Part shown: positions 23,901 to 33,756 of the stretch, in pieces
Numbering within the stretch: the first letter of the stretch is position 1
How the letters are laid out: each line of letters opens with the position of its first letter
Assembly (NCBI GenBank): GCA_018806915.1
Contig: JAGKQI010000089.1
Span: 496,001-560,000 of the forward strand
DNA length: 64,000 bases
Direction: 5' to 3'
Origin: Phytophthora colocasiae
Taxonomy: Eukaryota; Oomycota; Peronosporomycetes; Peronosporales; Peronosporaceae
Program-made: the position numbers and the translations under genes
Notes under the pieces: model-generated
What the model saw: the letters and a program-made list of their open reading frames with translations, nothing else
Database searches by the model: none
What the model was told of the DNA's origin: nothing

Positions 23901-26900
23901 ACGTGAACGATTCAGACGATACATGAGATTTGTGCCCAAGCAAAGCATATACCATCAAGGAAATAGGCCACTCATTCGCACCGCCGAACGCGTTAACTGT
24001 ACGCGTCGCTAGGTATTGAGCCTGACGTTCCGGTGTTTCGCTGTCCGCGGCAATGCTAGGGTACTTCAGAGCATCTTCGAGGGCTGTGAGCATCATCGCA
24101 GCAGCATTTTTGAGTCTTGCACCTTCTTTTGTCATGTAATTCTGCTGGTATTCATCAACCAAATCTCCAGCATCTTCTCCGTTCATAACACTTGAGTTAC
24201 AATGCGATGCTGTTAAACCAGATAACAAACAATTTGTTTCACATACATGCCATCGGCTTCAGGTCGAAATTGTTCCCAGACAACAGGACCAGAAATCTGA
24301 GGACGAAGAAATTCACCTTGTTTAGAATCGTAGCCAGCATCCAGTTTCATTTCGTAATCTGCAGAGATGGGGCTGCCGACGCAAGCTCCATTGACTTTGT
24401 TTATAACCAGTGGCTGGGTTTCCTTTTCGTGGATTCCTGCAGGACGACACAGCCTACACTGTGTTTTCCCGCGTTTTCCTTTGACGCAGGTCTTCGAGTG
24501 GCAATGGATGTTTGTTGCAGCAGTTGACCTTTGAACCGCGTCTTGAAAACCTGATAGATCATCACTGATAGGTGGTAATGCTACTTCACATGCTCGTGGA
24601 ACGGAGTTCCAGGATTGTTGTACTTCCAATCATTTACCCAAGCTCGCGTAGCAGGGATAAATGATTCGTGCATACAGCATCCATCCAATTCGCGATATAC
24701 TGACGTAGCACAAGACAGGAAGCTCCACGCGTCAAGATCTCGGGTGAAAAGAAGAGCCGTACACTGTCATGTGTAGATGTAATCTTCCATCAATTTGAGG
24801 TTCAACGACACCGTTAAACGCGGCAACTTTTCCATAAGCTCCGGCTTCACGTTCGACATAGTTTCGGCATTTCCTAGTGTCTTCAGAAGCCGTGCAGCGC
24901 AAAATTCCTTTCTGAATCAGATTCATTTTCCGCTCAAAGGCTAAAGCAGCCAGAGTAGGGCATCGGTTTGAGATTGACAAACGGAGCCGTGGGCTGTTTT
25001 TAATATCTTCAGGAAGTTTACTCCAGTTAAAGTTTTCTTCACCGTATACGCAAGTTTCGTCATTCCAAGCGTTATGTTTTCTCAGCAACACGATTCGATG
25101 CAAAGTAATATCGTCTTGCTCAGGCGGTGCAACCGTGATCCAAAACAGGGGTAGCCCAAACCGATAACGCATGGCTGACAATTTCGGCCGGGTTGCTGCA
25201 CGCTCAAAAGGCGAAAAGGGAATCGTACCACCAATAACTGATAAAATTCGCAATAGTCCCGCGTTAAGTCGTTTTGCCGCAGCGGATTCAGGGTCTTCTT
25301 TTGCTGCAACAAGTGCTTCCTTGAACTCCGTAGAGTTTGCCAATTCTCCCAGTTTTTTTAACGTTTTTGCGTGAGTTGTGGCTGCTCTAGCTGCTTTTCG
25401 TACTGCTGAATGTCTTTGCAGCTGATTAAAAAGCGTTGCTACAAATGTTACGTCGGTCTCGAATCTGCCATCGTAATACCGCATGAGATGTTGCACTAAG
25501 TCACGGGGAATGATCCATGAGGCAGCATATCACCCCCCATCATGAACAAGGTAGGAAATGTACCAGCGATCATTTCACCATTTTCATCCCACTCCACAAT
25601 TGGTGTAGCTCCTCTTCGTACTACAGCAATGTCACCTTTTATGCCAACGGTGTCCATCATTGCATCGATAATCGTAGATCTGACCTTGTCCGTTTGACTC
25701 ATCGCTGGTTGCAAAACAGCAGATTGCTGAAAGACAACACAGTCTGGTGTGTCTCTGTCAGGAGCCATATCTGCCGCGTATCGCTCCGAGTTGACGGCGT
25801 TATCCAAAGCACGCAACGCTGCTGTGTCACGCACAATCACATCCCTTTCGATAGCATTTTCTAACGTTGCAAGTTTTTCGACTTGAACACGAGAGTCATC
25901 TATCTCGATGCCTTTATCCCGAATGAAGCTATGCGTTTCCTTCAATACAGCTAGCCACGGAAAAATACTTTCGCTCGGCAATTCATAAAAACCACGAAAT
26001 ACATTTTTACGGGCCCTTCACTCTTCTGAAGGGCCAATAAAAGTAACCCGAGGCTTATGATCGATGTCTGTTACTGGGAGTACCTTTGCACAAGCTTGGG
26101 GGCCACTCGAATGAAAGCAAATCACATGTCCACTGCAATGTTTTCCAGACAGAGAGAACTCTAATCCGAAGCTCCGAGCTGGCGCGATACAATTTTTCCC
26201 AAGCGCATTCAGTGAAGGAAGAGATCCAGAACGCCCGTACTCATGGCCACTTGCGAGACTAAACTTTGATTTGCGGGGATTCCATGCACATTTCGAGCAT
26301 AAATGAACACGCTCTATGTCACGGACTAACTCAGGATTCAAATAGTATTTTTTCCCATTTGGCTGCTGTAGAATTTGGGCATGTTTCCTGATGATATCAT
26401 CTGATAGATGACCGTACCGTTCTTCAAACTCAGAAGGAGAAATTAGAAATGTATCCGGTAGGTTCGATAACGGCATACAGACAGTTTTTCTCTCAGATTC
26501 AAGAAGCAATTCACAACACGAAGCACATGCGTAAATTGCACTTCGTGAGGGATCAATTGCAGCAGCAGTTTTTTTCACACCGGACATGTTCTTGTACTCC
26601 AGGGGGGTCATCGAGCGCAGCCACTAACCGTTGACGTACAGGTTCACTTTCCGAAGATGTTCATCATTAAAAATGAAAGCGTCTGGGTGACAGCTGCAGC
26701 AGTAAAAGTAGGCCAATGCGAGCCTTGGGTCAGACGTAAAGTTTTGACCTTTCATCATCATCAGCACATCCTCGTCAGAGATGTCGTGTTTACCCAGTAT
26801 TGATTCTGCGAGATGATGTAAGCGAACATCTAAATCACTCTCGTTGCCTTTTGCGTGTTGTTCGGATTGAACATCCCTCGCTGGTGGTGTAAAACAAAAT

Positions 26901-27256
26901 TAGCTTACATCCATTCAAACTACCGTAGCGAGATTACTGTACCGCGATTTTTCTTTTGAGCACGATATTGACGCATATAAGCTGCTCGACGTTTTTTTTT
27001 AAACTCCGCTGCAGCATCCTCAGTATGAGTCTTTTTTTTTTGAGGAGCGAGATCTCTGCATGTCGGCATGTCGCTTACGAGCTGTTGCCTCTGAATATGC
27101 ACGATCAGGATCATTACCTCTAGCAGCCCCAACGATCGGTTGAATAACTTGAGTAGGAGCTTGAGCATTGCCAGTCTGTTTCCTCGAAGCGCGATACGCG
27201 CGCATGTATTCTGCTTTGCGCTGGCGCTTTCGTTCTGGCGAAGAAGCACTCTCCAT
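20932..27256 (-). pseudogene. Helitron Rep/helicase transposase, copy D (broken)
   Basis: Start ATG at 27,256-27,254, stop at 20,934-20,932. The Rep Tyr region (about 24,140-24,165), the acidic linker and the helicase N-terminal half (22,547-22,185 with Walker A) are open. Lesions include an A tract of 10 near 27,033; an extra A near 26,570; a lost base near 26,651; TGG to TGA at about 26,019 (EEW to EE-stop); lost bases near 25,507, 24,755, 24,600 and 24,240; and several single-base gains and losses between 22,590 and 23,640. Copy D retains the reading frame near 26,005, where B and C are shifted. Each copy is therefore broken at different points while the underlying family gene is recognisable. 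Confidence 0.8.
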
Positions 27257-27474
27257 GATCACTGTCCTCGCTGATCTAACAAATTGATTAGATACTAACG
27301 GTGTGATCAGAAAGCATCAGAGGATTTAACGATTGTTTTGGTGACGAGCATTTGTCATCATGTACATCTGCAGAGGCAACGGCAAGATCAATTCCCATCA
27401 AAATGTGGCCCAACAGATTTTCCTCGTCATTAATCATTTTGTGCCGAGCTAACCAAGGCTTGCTTCTGTCAAGT

Positions 27475-28274
27475 ATGGAGATTGACGGGATCCCGATACC
27501 CAAGGACTACAAATCACCACTCCAGGAACGCGGCGAGAGTGAACAAGACGCTCCTCCTCGCGTGCTTCCAACACGCAAAGGTAAGTAGAAGTACGAAGTG
27601 TTCAATACTGGACAAATACGTATAATTTCTATGCCACCACGTCATCAGCGTTTTTAGAATACGTGAACGAGGGTGTCCGTAGTACGAATAATGTTTCTGT
27701 CTACGGACGAAATGTTTGGTGCAGCGAACACACCGTTCGCGATGGACGCAAATTGGTCCGGATGCACCTAATTGACCTGTTTGCTCTAGAGTCGGAGGCG
27801 ATACTGAAATCGGTAAATTTTACTCAATAGCCAATTCTAGCATTTTACTAATATTTCTGCATATGTGCTTGTCACTATCAGAAATATGAAGACCAGTATG
27901 ATAACAACCGCTACATAGTCGACAAAGATCTGATGACTGCAACGATCTGGAAGAACAACGACACCGAGCATGACGTTCCGCTCCGAGGACAAAAAGTAAA
28001 AGTTGTTCATTTCACCGATCCGAAGGTCTTCCGGAACGAGTGCTGCCAATTCACAACACGATTCAGAGATCTCAAGTTCGAGAAGAAGTCCGAGACGCCA
28101 ACGACTACAGATGGAAAATATCCTGCTTCTTCATCTACGATCACTGAGATGGCCACTGTAATTCCGAATTCCAGCTCGAATGTCTGCACGAACAAAAGCG
28201 CCACCGCAACTGAGACTGATGCTGAGCCTTCCGTGAAACTCGAGCCGCCCGTCAAGAAACAAAAAACGGACTGA
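27475..28274 (+). CDS. Helitron accessory protein, three exons, unknown function (possible OB fold)
   Basis: Exons 27,475-27,580, 27,649-27,812 and 27,882-28,274 give 663 nt, 220 residues. Both introns are 68-69 nt with GTAAGT/GTAAAT donors and ATCAG acceptors, and the frame is continuous. Visible features: an acidic and polar N-terminus; a central stretch VSVYGRNVW...RDGRKLVRMHLID and a later VPLRGQKVKVVHF...QFTTRFRDLKF whose alternating pattern is like an OB fold; a Ser/Thr-rich linker; and a C-terminal PPVKKQKTD that could be a nuclear signal. It diverges from the Rep/helicase gene, about 220 bp apart. Some Helitrons carry RPA-like ssDNA-binding genes, so such a role is possible but only inferred. 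I do not recognise the family. Confidence 0.65.
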
Positions 28275-28523
28275 ATGTCGTTCACTGGGAGAATTTTCTT
28301 TTTTAGTCTGGAAGCATGTTTTTCTTCTATGGTTCACTATTGATCGGTCGGTGTGTTATCGAGAGCTATGTTTCGAAGAGGCAGATGACAATTTGAGTAA
28401 TTTAGTTATGACTTTTAAGTATACCGGTAGCACTAATAAGACCAACTCCTGCTTGTACACTTCTTCACTTGCAACACTCTGATGCAGCTCAAAACCAGTT
28501 AATCAACTTCAATTTCCTCTGAT

Positions 28524-28555
28524 GCAGCTCAATCCACAGTGAGCTGCAATACTGA
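28524..28555 (+). other. Helitron terminal hairpin and CTGA end, copy D
   Basis: GCAGCTCA (28,524-28,531) and TGAGCTGC (28,540-28,547) form a perfect 8-bp stem with loop ATCCACAG. It is followed by AATA and CTGA (28,552-28,555), then T. A hairpin just inside a CTRR end next to a T is the classic Helitron 3' terminus. The 15-nt string CTCTGATGCAGCTCA also occurs about 40 bp earlier. This end lies upstream of the Rep gene, on the opposite strand from it. Confidence 0.5.
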
Positions 28556-28758
28556 TGTTGCCCGAATGTTGCCCGAGGTTACGGTCACGTTACGCAGTAC
28601 CGTCGAATTAATCCCGTGAGGCTGGGACCCCCCTCATTCTTCGGTATTCCCAGTATTAATCGATTTTGATTTGCGTCGTCCGTCGTTGGACTCAACTCCG
28701 GAGCTCTTCATCATTACTGCATTTTCTGCGGCTGGAAGAAGAAGAAGAACGAGCTCTG

Positions 28759-29343
28759 ATGTACAACCAACATCCGCCCGCCGGCCAGCCTCCTCAACAG
28801 CAACAGGGCTACCCTCCACAAGGAGCACCGCCTCAACAGCAGCCTGCACCAGGTTACCCTCCTCAACAGCAACCTCCACCTCAGCAACAGCCTCCTGTTG
28901 CGCAGCCTGCCTACCCTCCGCAAGCAGCTCCAGCCCAAGCGCCTTACCCTCCGCCACAACAACACCCTTACCCTCCAGCTCCTGCTCCTGGTTACGCCTA
29001 TCCGGCCCCTGCCCCGCACGCGTACCCCCAGCCAGCACCGTACGCTGCACCTCCTCCCCCAGTCTATGCTGCACCGCCTCCAGTGTATGCAGCTCCACCA
29101 CCGCAACCTGTTTACGTCGTGCAACCGGGCGTACACCATGTCCACCACGCACACCACCATGGCTATGGCCACCACTACAAGTACAAGGGGTACAAGCGCA
29201 GAGGACTTGGCGGGATGTTGGGCTTTGGAAGGCACCATGGGTATGGACATGGTTACGGACACGGATACGGACATGGCCACTACGGTCATGGTTATGGTCA
29301 CTACAAACACAAGGGCTACAAACGCAAGGGTTTCTTCAAGTGA
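28759..29343 (+). CDS. Pro/Gln-rich XYPPX-repeat protein with GYGH-rich tail
   Basis: 194 residues from ATG 28,759 (MYNQHPPAGQ). Residues about 1-125 are YPPQ, QQQ and YAAPPP repeats, like the GYPPQ tails of rhodopsin-type and annexin-type proteins. The C-terminal 60 residues are His/Gly/Tyr-rich (HGYGHGYGHGYGHGHYGHGY) with basic YKYKGYKRR and YKHKGYKRKGFFK stretches. The frame is open upstream, but this ATG best marks the start of the repeat composition. There is no signal peptide or membrane segment. Low complexity suggests an intrinsically disordered, possibly phase-separating or metal-binding protein; the role is unknown. It begins 200 bp after the Helitron head, so its promoter is short or altered. 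Confidence 0.7.
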   Translation: MYNQHPPAGQPPQQQQGYPPQGAPPQQQPAPGYPPQQQPPPQQQPPVAQPAYPPQAAPAQAPYPPPQQHPYPPAPAPGYAYPAPAPHAYPQPAPYAAPPPPVYAAPPPVYAAPPPQPVYVVQPGVHHVHHAHHHGYGHHYKYKGYKRRGLGGMLGFGRHHGYGHGYGHGYGHGHYGHGYGHYKHKGYKRKGFFK

Positions 29344-29655
29344 GCTGTGTTGTATGTAGGTGCAGTGTATTTGATTGTCACTTAATCGAACTGTCATGAT
29401 ACCAAGCAGGTTACTGCAACAGACTTATCATATCGATGCATACAGTGTACAGGTGTGCATGCAATGCTCAAGCTCTCGCGTCCACAACTGTCAAGACGTT
29501 AGACACTACGAGTTTCACCAGCTGTACCCACTTCCTACTGTGCCGACACTCCATCTGTGACGTGTGCACACTAGATATTTGTATTCCAGTTTCGAACTGG
29601 TCAAACGATAAAGTAGCTCTTCGACTATCGAGCATTTCCATTCCGTGCTGCAAAC
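29344..29655. other. intergenic region
   Basis: 312 bp between the proline-rich gene and the glycosyltransferase gene. No gene or repeat is evident; it probably contains the 3' UTR of the first and the promoter of the second. Confidence 0.4.
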
Positions 29656-31653
29656 ATGCCCAATGCACTGCACATGTATCCGTCTGTAGCTCTGCTGCTA
29701 TGGGTCTGGAGCACTGGTGTGATCTTCCAGGTTATCGTAATACTAGTCTGGTGGACTTATCGCCACGAAGGAGCAATCCGAGCGAGAAACAAGCGCCACT
29801 ACAGTCCTCTAGAGCAAGACGACTCACTCGACTGTGCATCAACCGCCAGAGATCGTAGAACATCGGAAGATGTGCCAGAATTGAGCACGAGACGTCACTC
29901 CACAGCCTCAGTGGAAAGTGCCAAAGCAGACGAAGAAGCAGCAAGACTCAAGCTCAAGCCAGCACGTGCAGGAGCAGAAGATGATGAAGATGACAGCGAC
30001 GTCCACGTCTTCAAGTGGAAACAACTCGCACGTCGTTCTGCTATTGTCACGCTGTTAATGACATTAGCTAGTGTTATTACTACTACAATTGTACTCAAGC
30101 TTCGTACTGGATCTTACGTGGAACAACCTTACGAATGATATTCGCTCGAGAATACTGGGAAAAGATTGTTTCAGGACACGCACAAACTCCCCGTGGATAT
30201 TCTGGATACGTGTAATTTTCGCGATGCCATGGCAGATTACACCGAGTTCCGTACGTTGGATCCGGTCGTCGAGAGGTTTAGACAACTGGGGCAAAAGGGG
30301 AAAACAGTGGTGTACGTGGTGCCATTCGACTACGACCACGTGCTGGAGCTGGATTCGGATCAAATAGTGCCTATTGTAGAGCCTTTGCCCACGTCCTGGA
30401 CGGCTTCAAGTTCATCAGGTGATAATGATAAAGATGCTGCTGCAATTGTAACCACGGGATTTGTCAAGGCGAGACCTGTAGACGAGATCACATTGTTCCC
30501 GTACTTGTGGCACGATCTTCTGGGCCCTTACTTCGACCCTAGAGTGGAGACTCCAGTCGGTGAACCATGGACACGACGAGTAGCTGAGCTAAATCTCGAG
30601 TTCCACATGGTCCACAGCGCACAGGAGCTGCACAATCTTCCAGCCAAGAGCAATTTGTTAGTGGCGGCACAGTCCTTAGATTGTGTCCACCGTTTCTTCG
30701 AGGATAAAGCGCTTCCAGTCCAGCCTCGTGTCGGATTCCTCACTCTATCGAAGGAAAACTGCAACAATCCCAACCCCGAGCGCTTCTCGGGTAACGCAGC
30801 CATCAAGTTCGGGTTGATGCCGTACGGCGACTGCACTCTAGTGGATGGCAAACGGTTTGTGTCCTTGCCACTCGGACCCAGCTTTGAACATGGTTTCCCG
30901 CTGAACGCGCATCATCTCAACCCTCCTCGTCCTCTTGCTACTGGAATTGGACGCAAATTCCTCTTGAATCTCATGGTGAGCTGGACAATCGAGAAGCCAA
31001 CGCGTGTGCAGGCCATGATGGCTGCATTGGAAGTCTGTGGTGATCTCGAACGTGCAACACGAGCGAACTCTCGGCGTTGTGTTGTTGAACACAACGACAT
31101 GCTGTTCAAGGCTCTGCAAGCAGTGGACAAGCGACTGGGAACTGCTTGGCGCTGGTATCTTTCAACTGCCCCTGCTGCTTACGTGTCCACACTTCAGCAG
31201 TCGGTGTTTACGATCTGCCCACTCGGGAAAAACCCGGAGCAGTATCGGATCTGGGAGGCCTTATCGTCTGGATCAATCCCCATTGTAGAGGAGTTACCAG
31301 CGCAATGTCAACCACCTGGCGTGTTTTTCCACCCAGCGTACCCTGATTCCTGGCGTTGTGTTCCTGAAGATGTCCATGGCGTTCTTCGTCGTTTGAATGC
31401 TCCTGTTCTCTTCGTGAGCGACTGGAAACGAGATCTCCCACGCCAGATGAGCAAATACTTTATGAAGAATGGTGATTCCATGTCGACAAATTCCAAGGAG
31501 AGTGAAAACGGACATTTGGAATGGGGAGAATGGACACCGAGAGAGGAACTATTGGCTCTGCAAGCACGAACTCGGTCGTGGTACGTGGGTTTAAGTCACC
31601 ATTTGCAGTCAGACCTCATCGACAAGGTCATGACGCATTTTGCCAACAACTAA
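29656..31653 (+). CDS. RXYLT1/exostosin-like Golgi glycosyltransferase
   Basis: Exons 29,656-30,117 and 30,175-31,653 join in frame over a 57-nt intron (GTGGAA...TTTCAG), giving 646 residues. There are hydrophobic segments at residues about 10-33 and 130-152, so it is probably a type II or two-pass Golgi membrane protein with a charged linker rich in Ser, Arg, Glu and Asp. The C-terminal domain has the diagnostic block FTICPLGKNPEQYRIWEALS followed by SGSIPIVEE. This matches the nucleotide-sugar-binding core of exostosin-type (GT47-like) enzymes and especially ribitol xylosyltransferase RXYLT1/TMEM5. In animals that enzyme transfers xylose to ribitol phosphate; the oomycete substrate is unknown. 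No breaks are seen. Confidence 0.7.
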
Positions 31654-32130
31654 GGATATTAGATGTCCTTTACGTGGTAATTGCAGGGAATCGCAACGAA
31701 AACTCTTTTCAGTGGCTTGTTTGCATGTTCCGTTGAAAGTACTTCCTGAAAACTTTCTCATGATGGAACTCGACTACTACCCCTTCTTCATGCCTCATTC
31801 GAACGCTCACAAACCAACTTGCTTTCCTCCGTACAAGTCCATTCGCCACAAGTGAGCAAGTACTATGAAGTTCGTCGCACTCGCCGCCACCACACTTGTT
31901 GCCGTTGCAGCGGCCAATGAGTACCAACCGGCTCTGAGAGCTCTCGCCGCACCTGAACCTGCTTCTGAGCATGCGCATCTTCCGACGACATCCAACTTGC
32001 CAGATGCCACTGCTGCCAAGGAGACCGCCAATGACAAGAAGAAGGAATGGTTTGGCGGATTCGGATGGAGCCGTCCATGGGGAGGCTGGGGTAGCTGTGG
32101 AGGATGTGGTGGCTGGGGTGGCTGGGGTGG

Positions 32131-32809
32131 TGTAATGTTCGGAGACCATCGCTGAAGAATGCCGTCTATCTACAAGCTGTGGTGCTCAAGGACTTACAAT
32201 CCTTACAGTGCGGCCGTGGCCCCTGTTGACAAACAGCCTAATCGCAACCCTTGTATGTTCCCTTCTTGAAGAATGCCAAGGACTTCGTGAACCAACAAAG
32301 GACTTCGAAGGACGTCGTGTTCAGCAACACCTCCGTGTCGAAGTTAGTGTTGGGCAATATCCAGGATAAATCCAGGATAGCCATTTTTGTCCAGGCGTCG
32401 CCATTTTTGTCCTGGATTCGCCACTTTTGTCCAAAGTGGTACTTCAGATCCACAAAGAATTAAAACCCTCCCACCGTTGTTTTATATAAAGAATTGGGAC
32501 CACTCGCTGTCGAGGCGTCGCACGAAAGAAATCTCCTCCTACCCGATGTGCGTGCCCCACCTAGACCACCAGGGCGAGAGCGTCCCAAGCTTGGAGTGTA
32601 TAGTTTCGTGTTCGGCTACGAGCGCTCACTGCAGTTGTGGGTCTTGTGACACTTTTCGCCACTTTTGTCCTGGATATCCAGGCTTTGTCCAGGATGGCGA
32701 TGTCCAGGACAAATCCAGGACAAATTTTTCCCAACACTAGTCGAAGTTTCTCACTCTGCATTTTGCACAATACACAAAACTTCATCTGAACTAGTGCTCC
32801 GTCATTATA
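32131..32809 (+). repeat. 5' LTR of chromovirus, containing a MITE
   Basis: 679 bp against 276 bp for the 3' LTR. The extra 403 bp equals one 395-bp MITE plus its 8-bp target duplication. The outer parts match the 3' LTR base for base as far as I can read. A TATATAA-like run at about 32,483 lies inside the MITE. Confidence 0.92.
32345..32739 (+). mobile_element. 395-bp non-autonomous hAT MITE inside the 5' LTR
   Basis: Perfect 10-bp terminal inverted repeats TAGTGTTGGG / CCCAACACTA, flanked by the 8-bp duplication GTCGAAGT (32,337-32,344 and 32,740-32,747). The empty site GTGTCGAAGTTTCTC is present in the 3' LTR. Subterminal repeats of the type TCCAGGA and CCACTTTTGTCC occur on both sides. 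No coding capacity. The 8-bp duplication and TIR type indicate the hAT superfamily; the transposase source is not in this element. Confidence 0.93.
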
Positions 32810-32811
32810 AT

Positions 32812-32829
32812 TGGTAGCACTTGTTGGTC
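32812..32829 (+). other. probable primer binding site
   Basis: TGGTAGCACTTGTTGG begins two to three bases after the 5' LTR end and starts with TGG, as expected for pairing with a tRNA CCA end. A near match (TAGTAGCACTTGTCG) follows the LTR of the gag-only element near 52,325 on the minus strand. Confidence 0.55.
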
Positions 32830-32910
32830 CGCTTCTCATTCCGCCGTGCTCTTCGCTCCGTTGGTCAAGTTTCTACTGACTGTCAAGATTGTCCGCTCAA
32901 GTTCTGAAGA

Positions 32911-33756
32911 ATGGAAGAACAAAATCCGGTCATGTCACTTCTCGATGGCCTCACGCAGGCAATACATGAGCTCTCCCATACGGTCGCCTCGCAAAACAAC
33001 GAATTTCGTGCGTCCATGATAGATCAGCTGCAGCATCAGCACTCCAATCGAGAATTCCGTATCGAGGGTGCCTCAATGCCGACATTTCACGGCAAGCCAC
33101 AAGAAAGCGTCGATGAATTTATCTTTGAGGCTAAGCTGTTCATGAATGGCAAAAACATCGACTACACGCTGCCTGGTAACCAAGCTCGAGTGGTCGCTAT
33201 GCTTGCCAGCAATCTTCGTGGTGGAGCTGCGTCTTGGTACCACAGTCGCATTATGATCGATGACGAACCGATTCACACCATTGATGAGTTCGAAAGTGCG
33301 CTGCAAGACGAATTTCTGCCACCCGATCAGCAGCATCGTCTTCGTGCTGCTCTGCGTGCATGCAAGCAGACGTCAGATGTGGAAGAGTACGTGTCGCGCT
33401 TCCGCAAGATTATCACACAAGTCCGCGATATGTCTGCCTTAGATAAAGTCGACCATTTCATCATGGGGTTGAAGCCCGAAACACGCAAAGAGGTCGACTA
33501 TCTCAACTGCAACTCCCTCAAGGCAGCAATTTCCGCGGCACAGGCGTACGAGCGTGCTCACTTTGGAGGTGGTCGTCGTGCTCCACCGGCTCAACGCAAT
33601 GACCCGCAGCCAATGGACATTTCCTACGCGGCAGCCCGGCCGACTATCGAGCAGTGCCGACGTCAGCGACTGTGCTTCTACTGCCGTGAACCTGGCCACC
33701 GTATTAGTGACTGCCCGAAGAAGCCTCATGGAAACGCCAACGCTCAACGGATGTAA
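32911..33756 (+). CDS. gag: chromovirus Gag
   Basis: 281 residues from ATG 32,911. The central part matches the retrotransposon gag domain (MPTFHGKPQESVDEFIFEAK, later ASWYHSR and ...EYVSRFRKI). The C-terminus has one zinc knuckle, CFYCREPGHRISDC (about residues 252-265), of the CX2CX4HX4C type. Gag forms the particle that packages element RNA. The frame is uninterrupted. Protease lies downstream in a different frame, as is common where a frameshift links gag to pol. Confidence 0.92.
   Translation: MEEQNPVMSLLDGLTQAIHELSHTVASQNNEFRASMIDQLQHQHSNREFRIEGASMPTFHGKPQESVDEFIFEAKLFMNGKNIDYTLPGNQARVVAMLASNLRGGAASWYHSRIMIDDEPIHTIDEFESALQDEFLPPDQQHRLRAALRACKQTSDVEEYVSRFRKIITQVRDMSALDKVDHFIMGLKPETRKEVDYLNCNSLKAAISAAQAYERAHFGGGRRAPPAQRNDPQPMDISYAAARPTIEQCRRQRLCFYCREPGHRISDCPKKPHGNANAQRM

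Larger units (their letters stand above)
19579..28555 (-). mobile_element. Helitron copy D, most complete copy
   Basis: A near 9.0-kb copy, tail to tail with C. It contains the hAT fragment (19,643-20,405), the Rep/helicase gene (20,932-27,256, minus), the only open accessory gene (27,475-28,274, plus) and a head terminus with a clean hairpin followed by CTGA (28,524-28,555). The tail boundary is at about 19,579, where half of an AT-rich foldback abuts CGCTACGGTGGGTGCA. Sequence right of 28,556 is unrelated to the other copies, so the head boundary is well supported. Confidence 0.8.

Noticed and set aside
28671..29399. Long alternative frames on both strands over the proline-rich gene
   Set aside because: They are shadows caused by the repetitive codon pattern of the XYPPX/GYGH gene.
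31865..32130. Possible RXLR effector in the secreted Gly/Trp-rich protein
   Set aside because: There is a signal peptide and an Arg-Ala-Leu stretch, but no Arg-X-Leu-Arg followed by an acidic EER-like motif. The Gly/Trp tail is more like a wall or structural protein.
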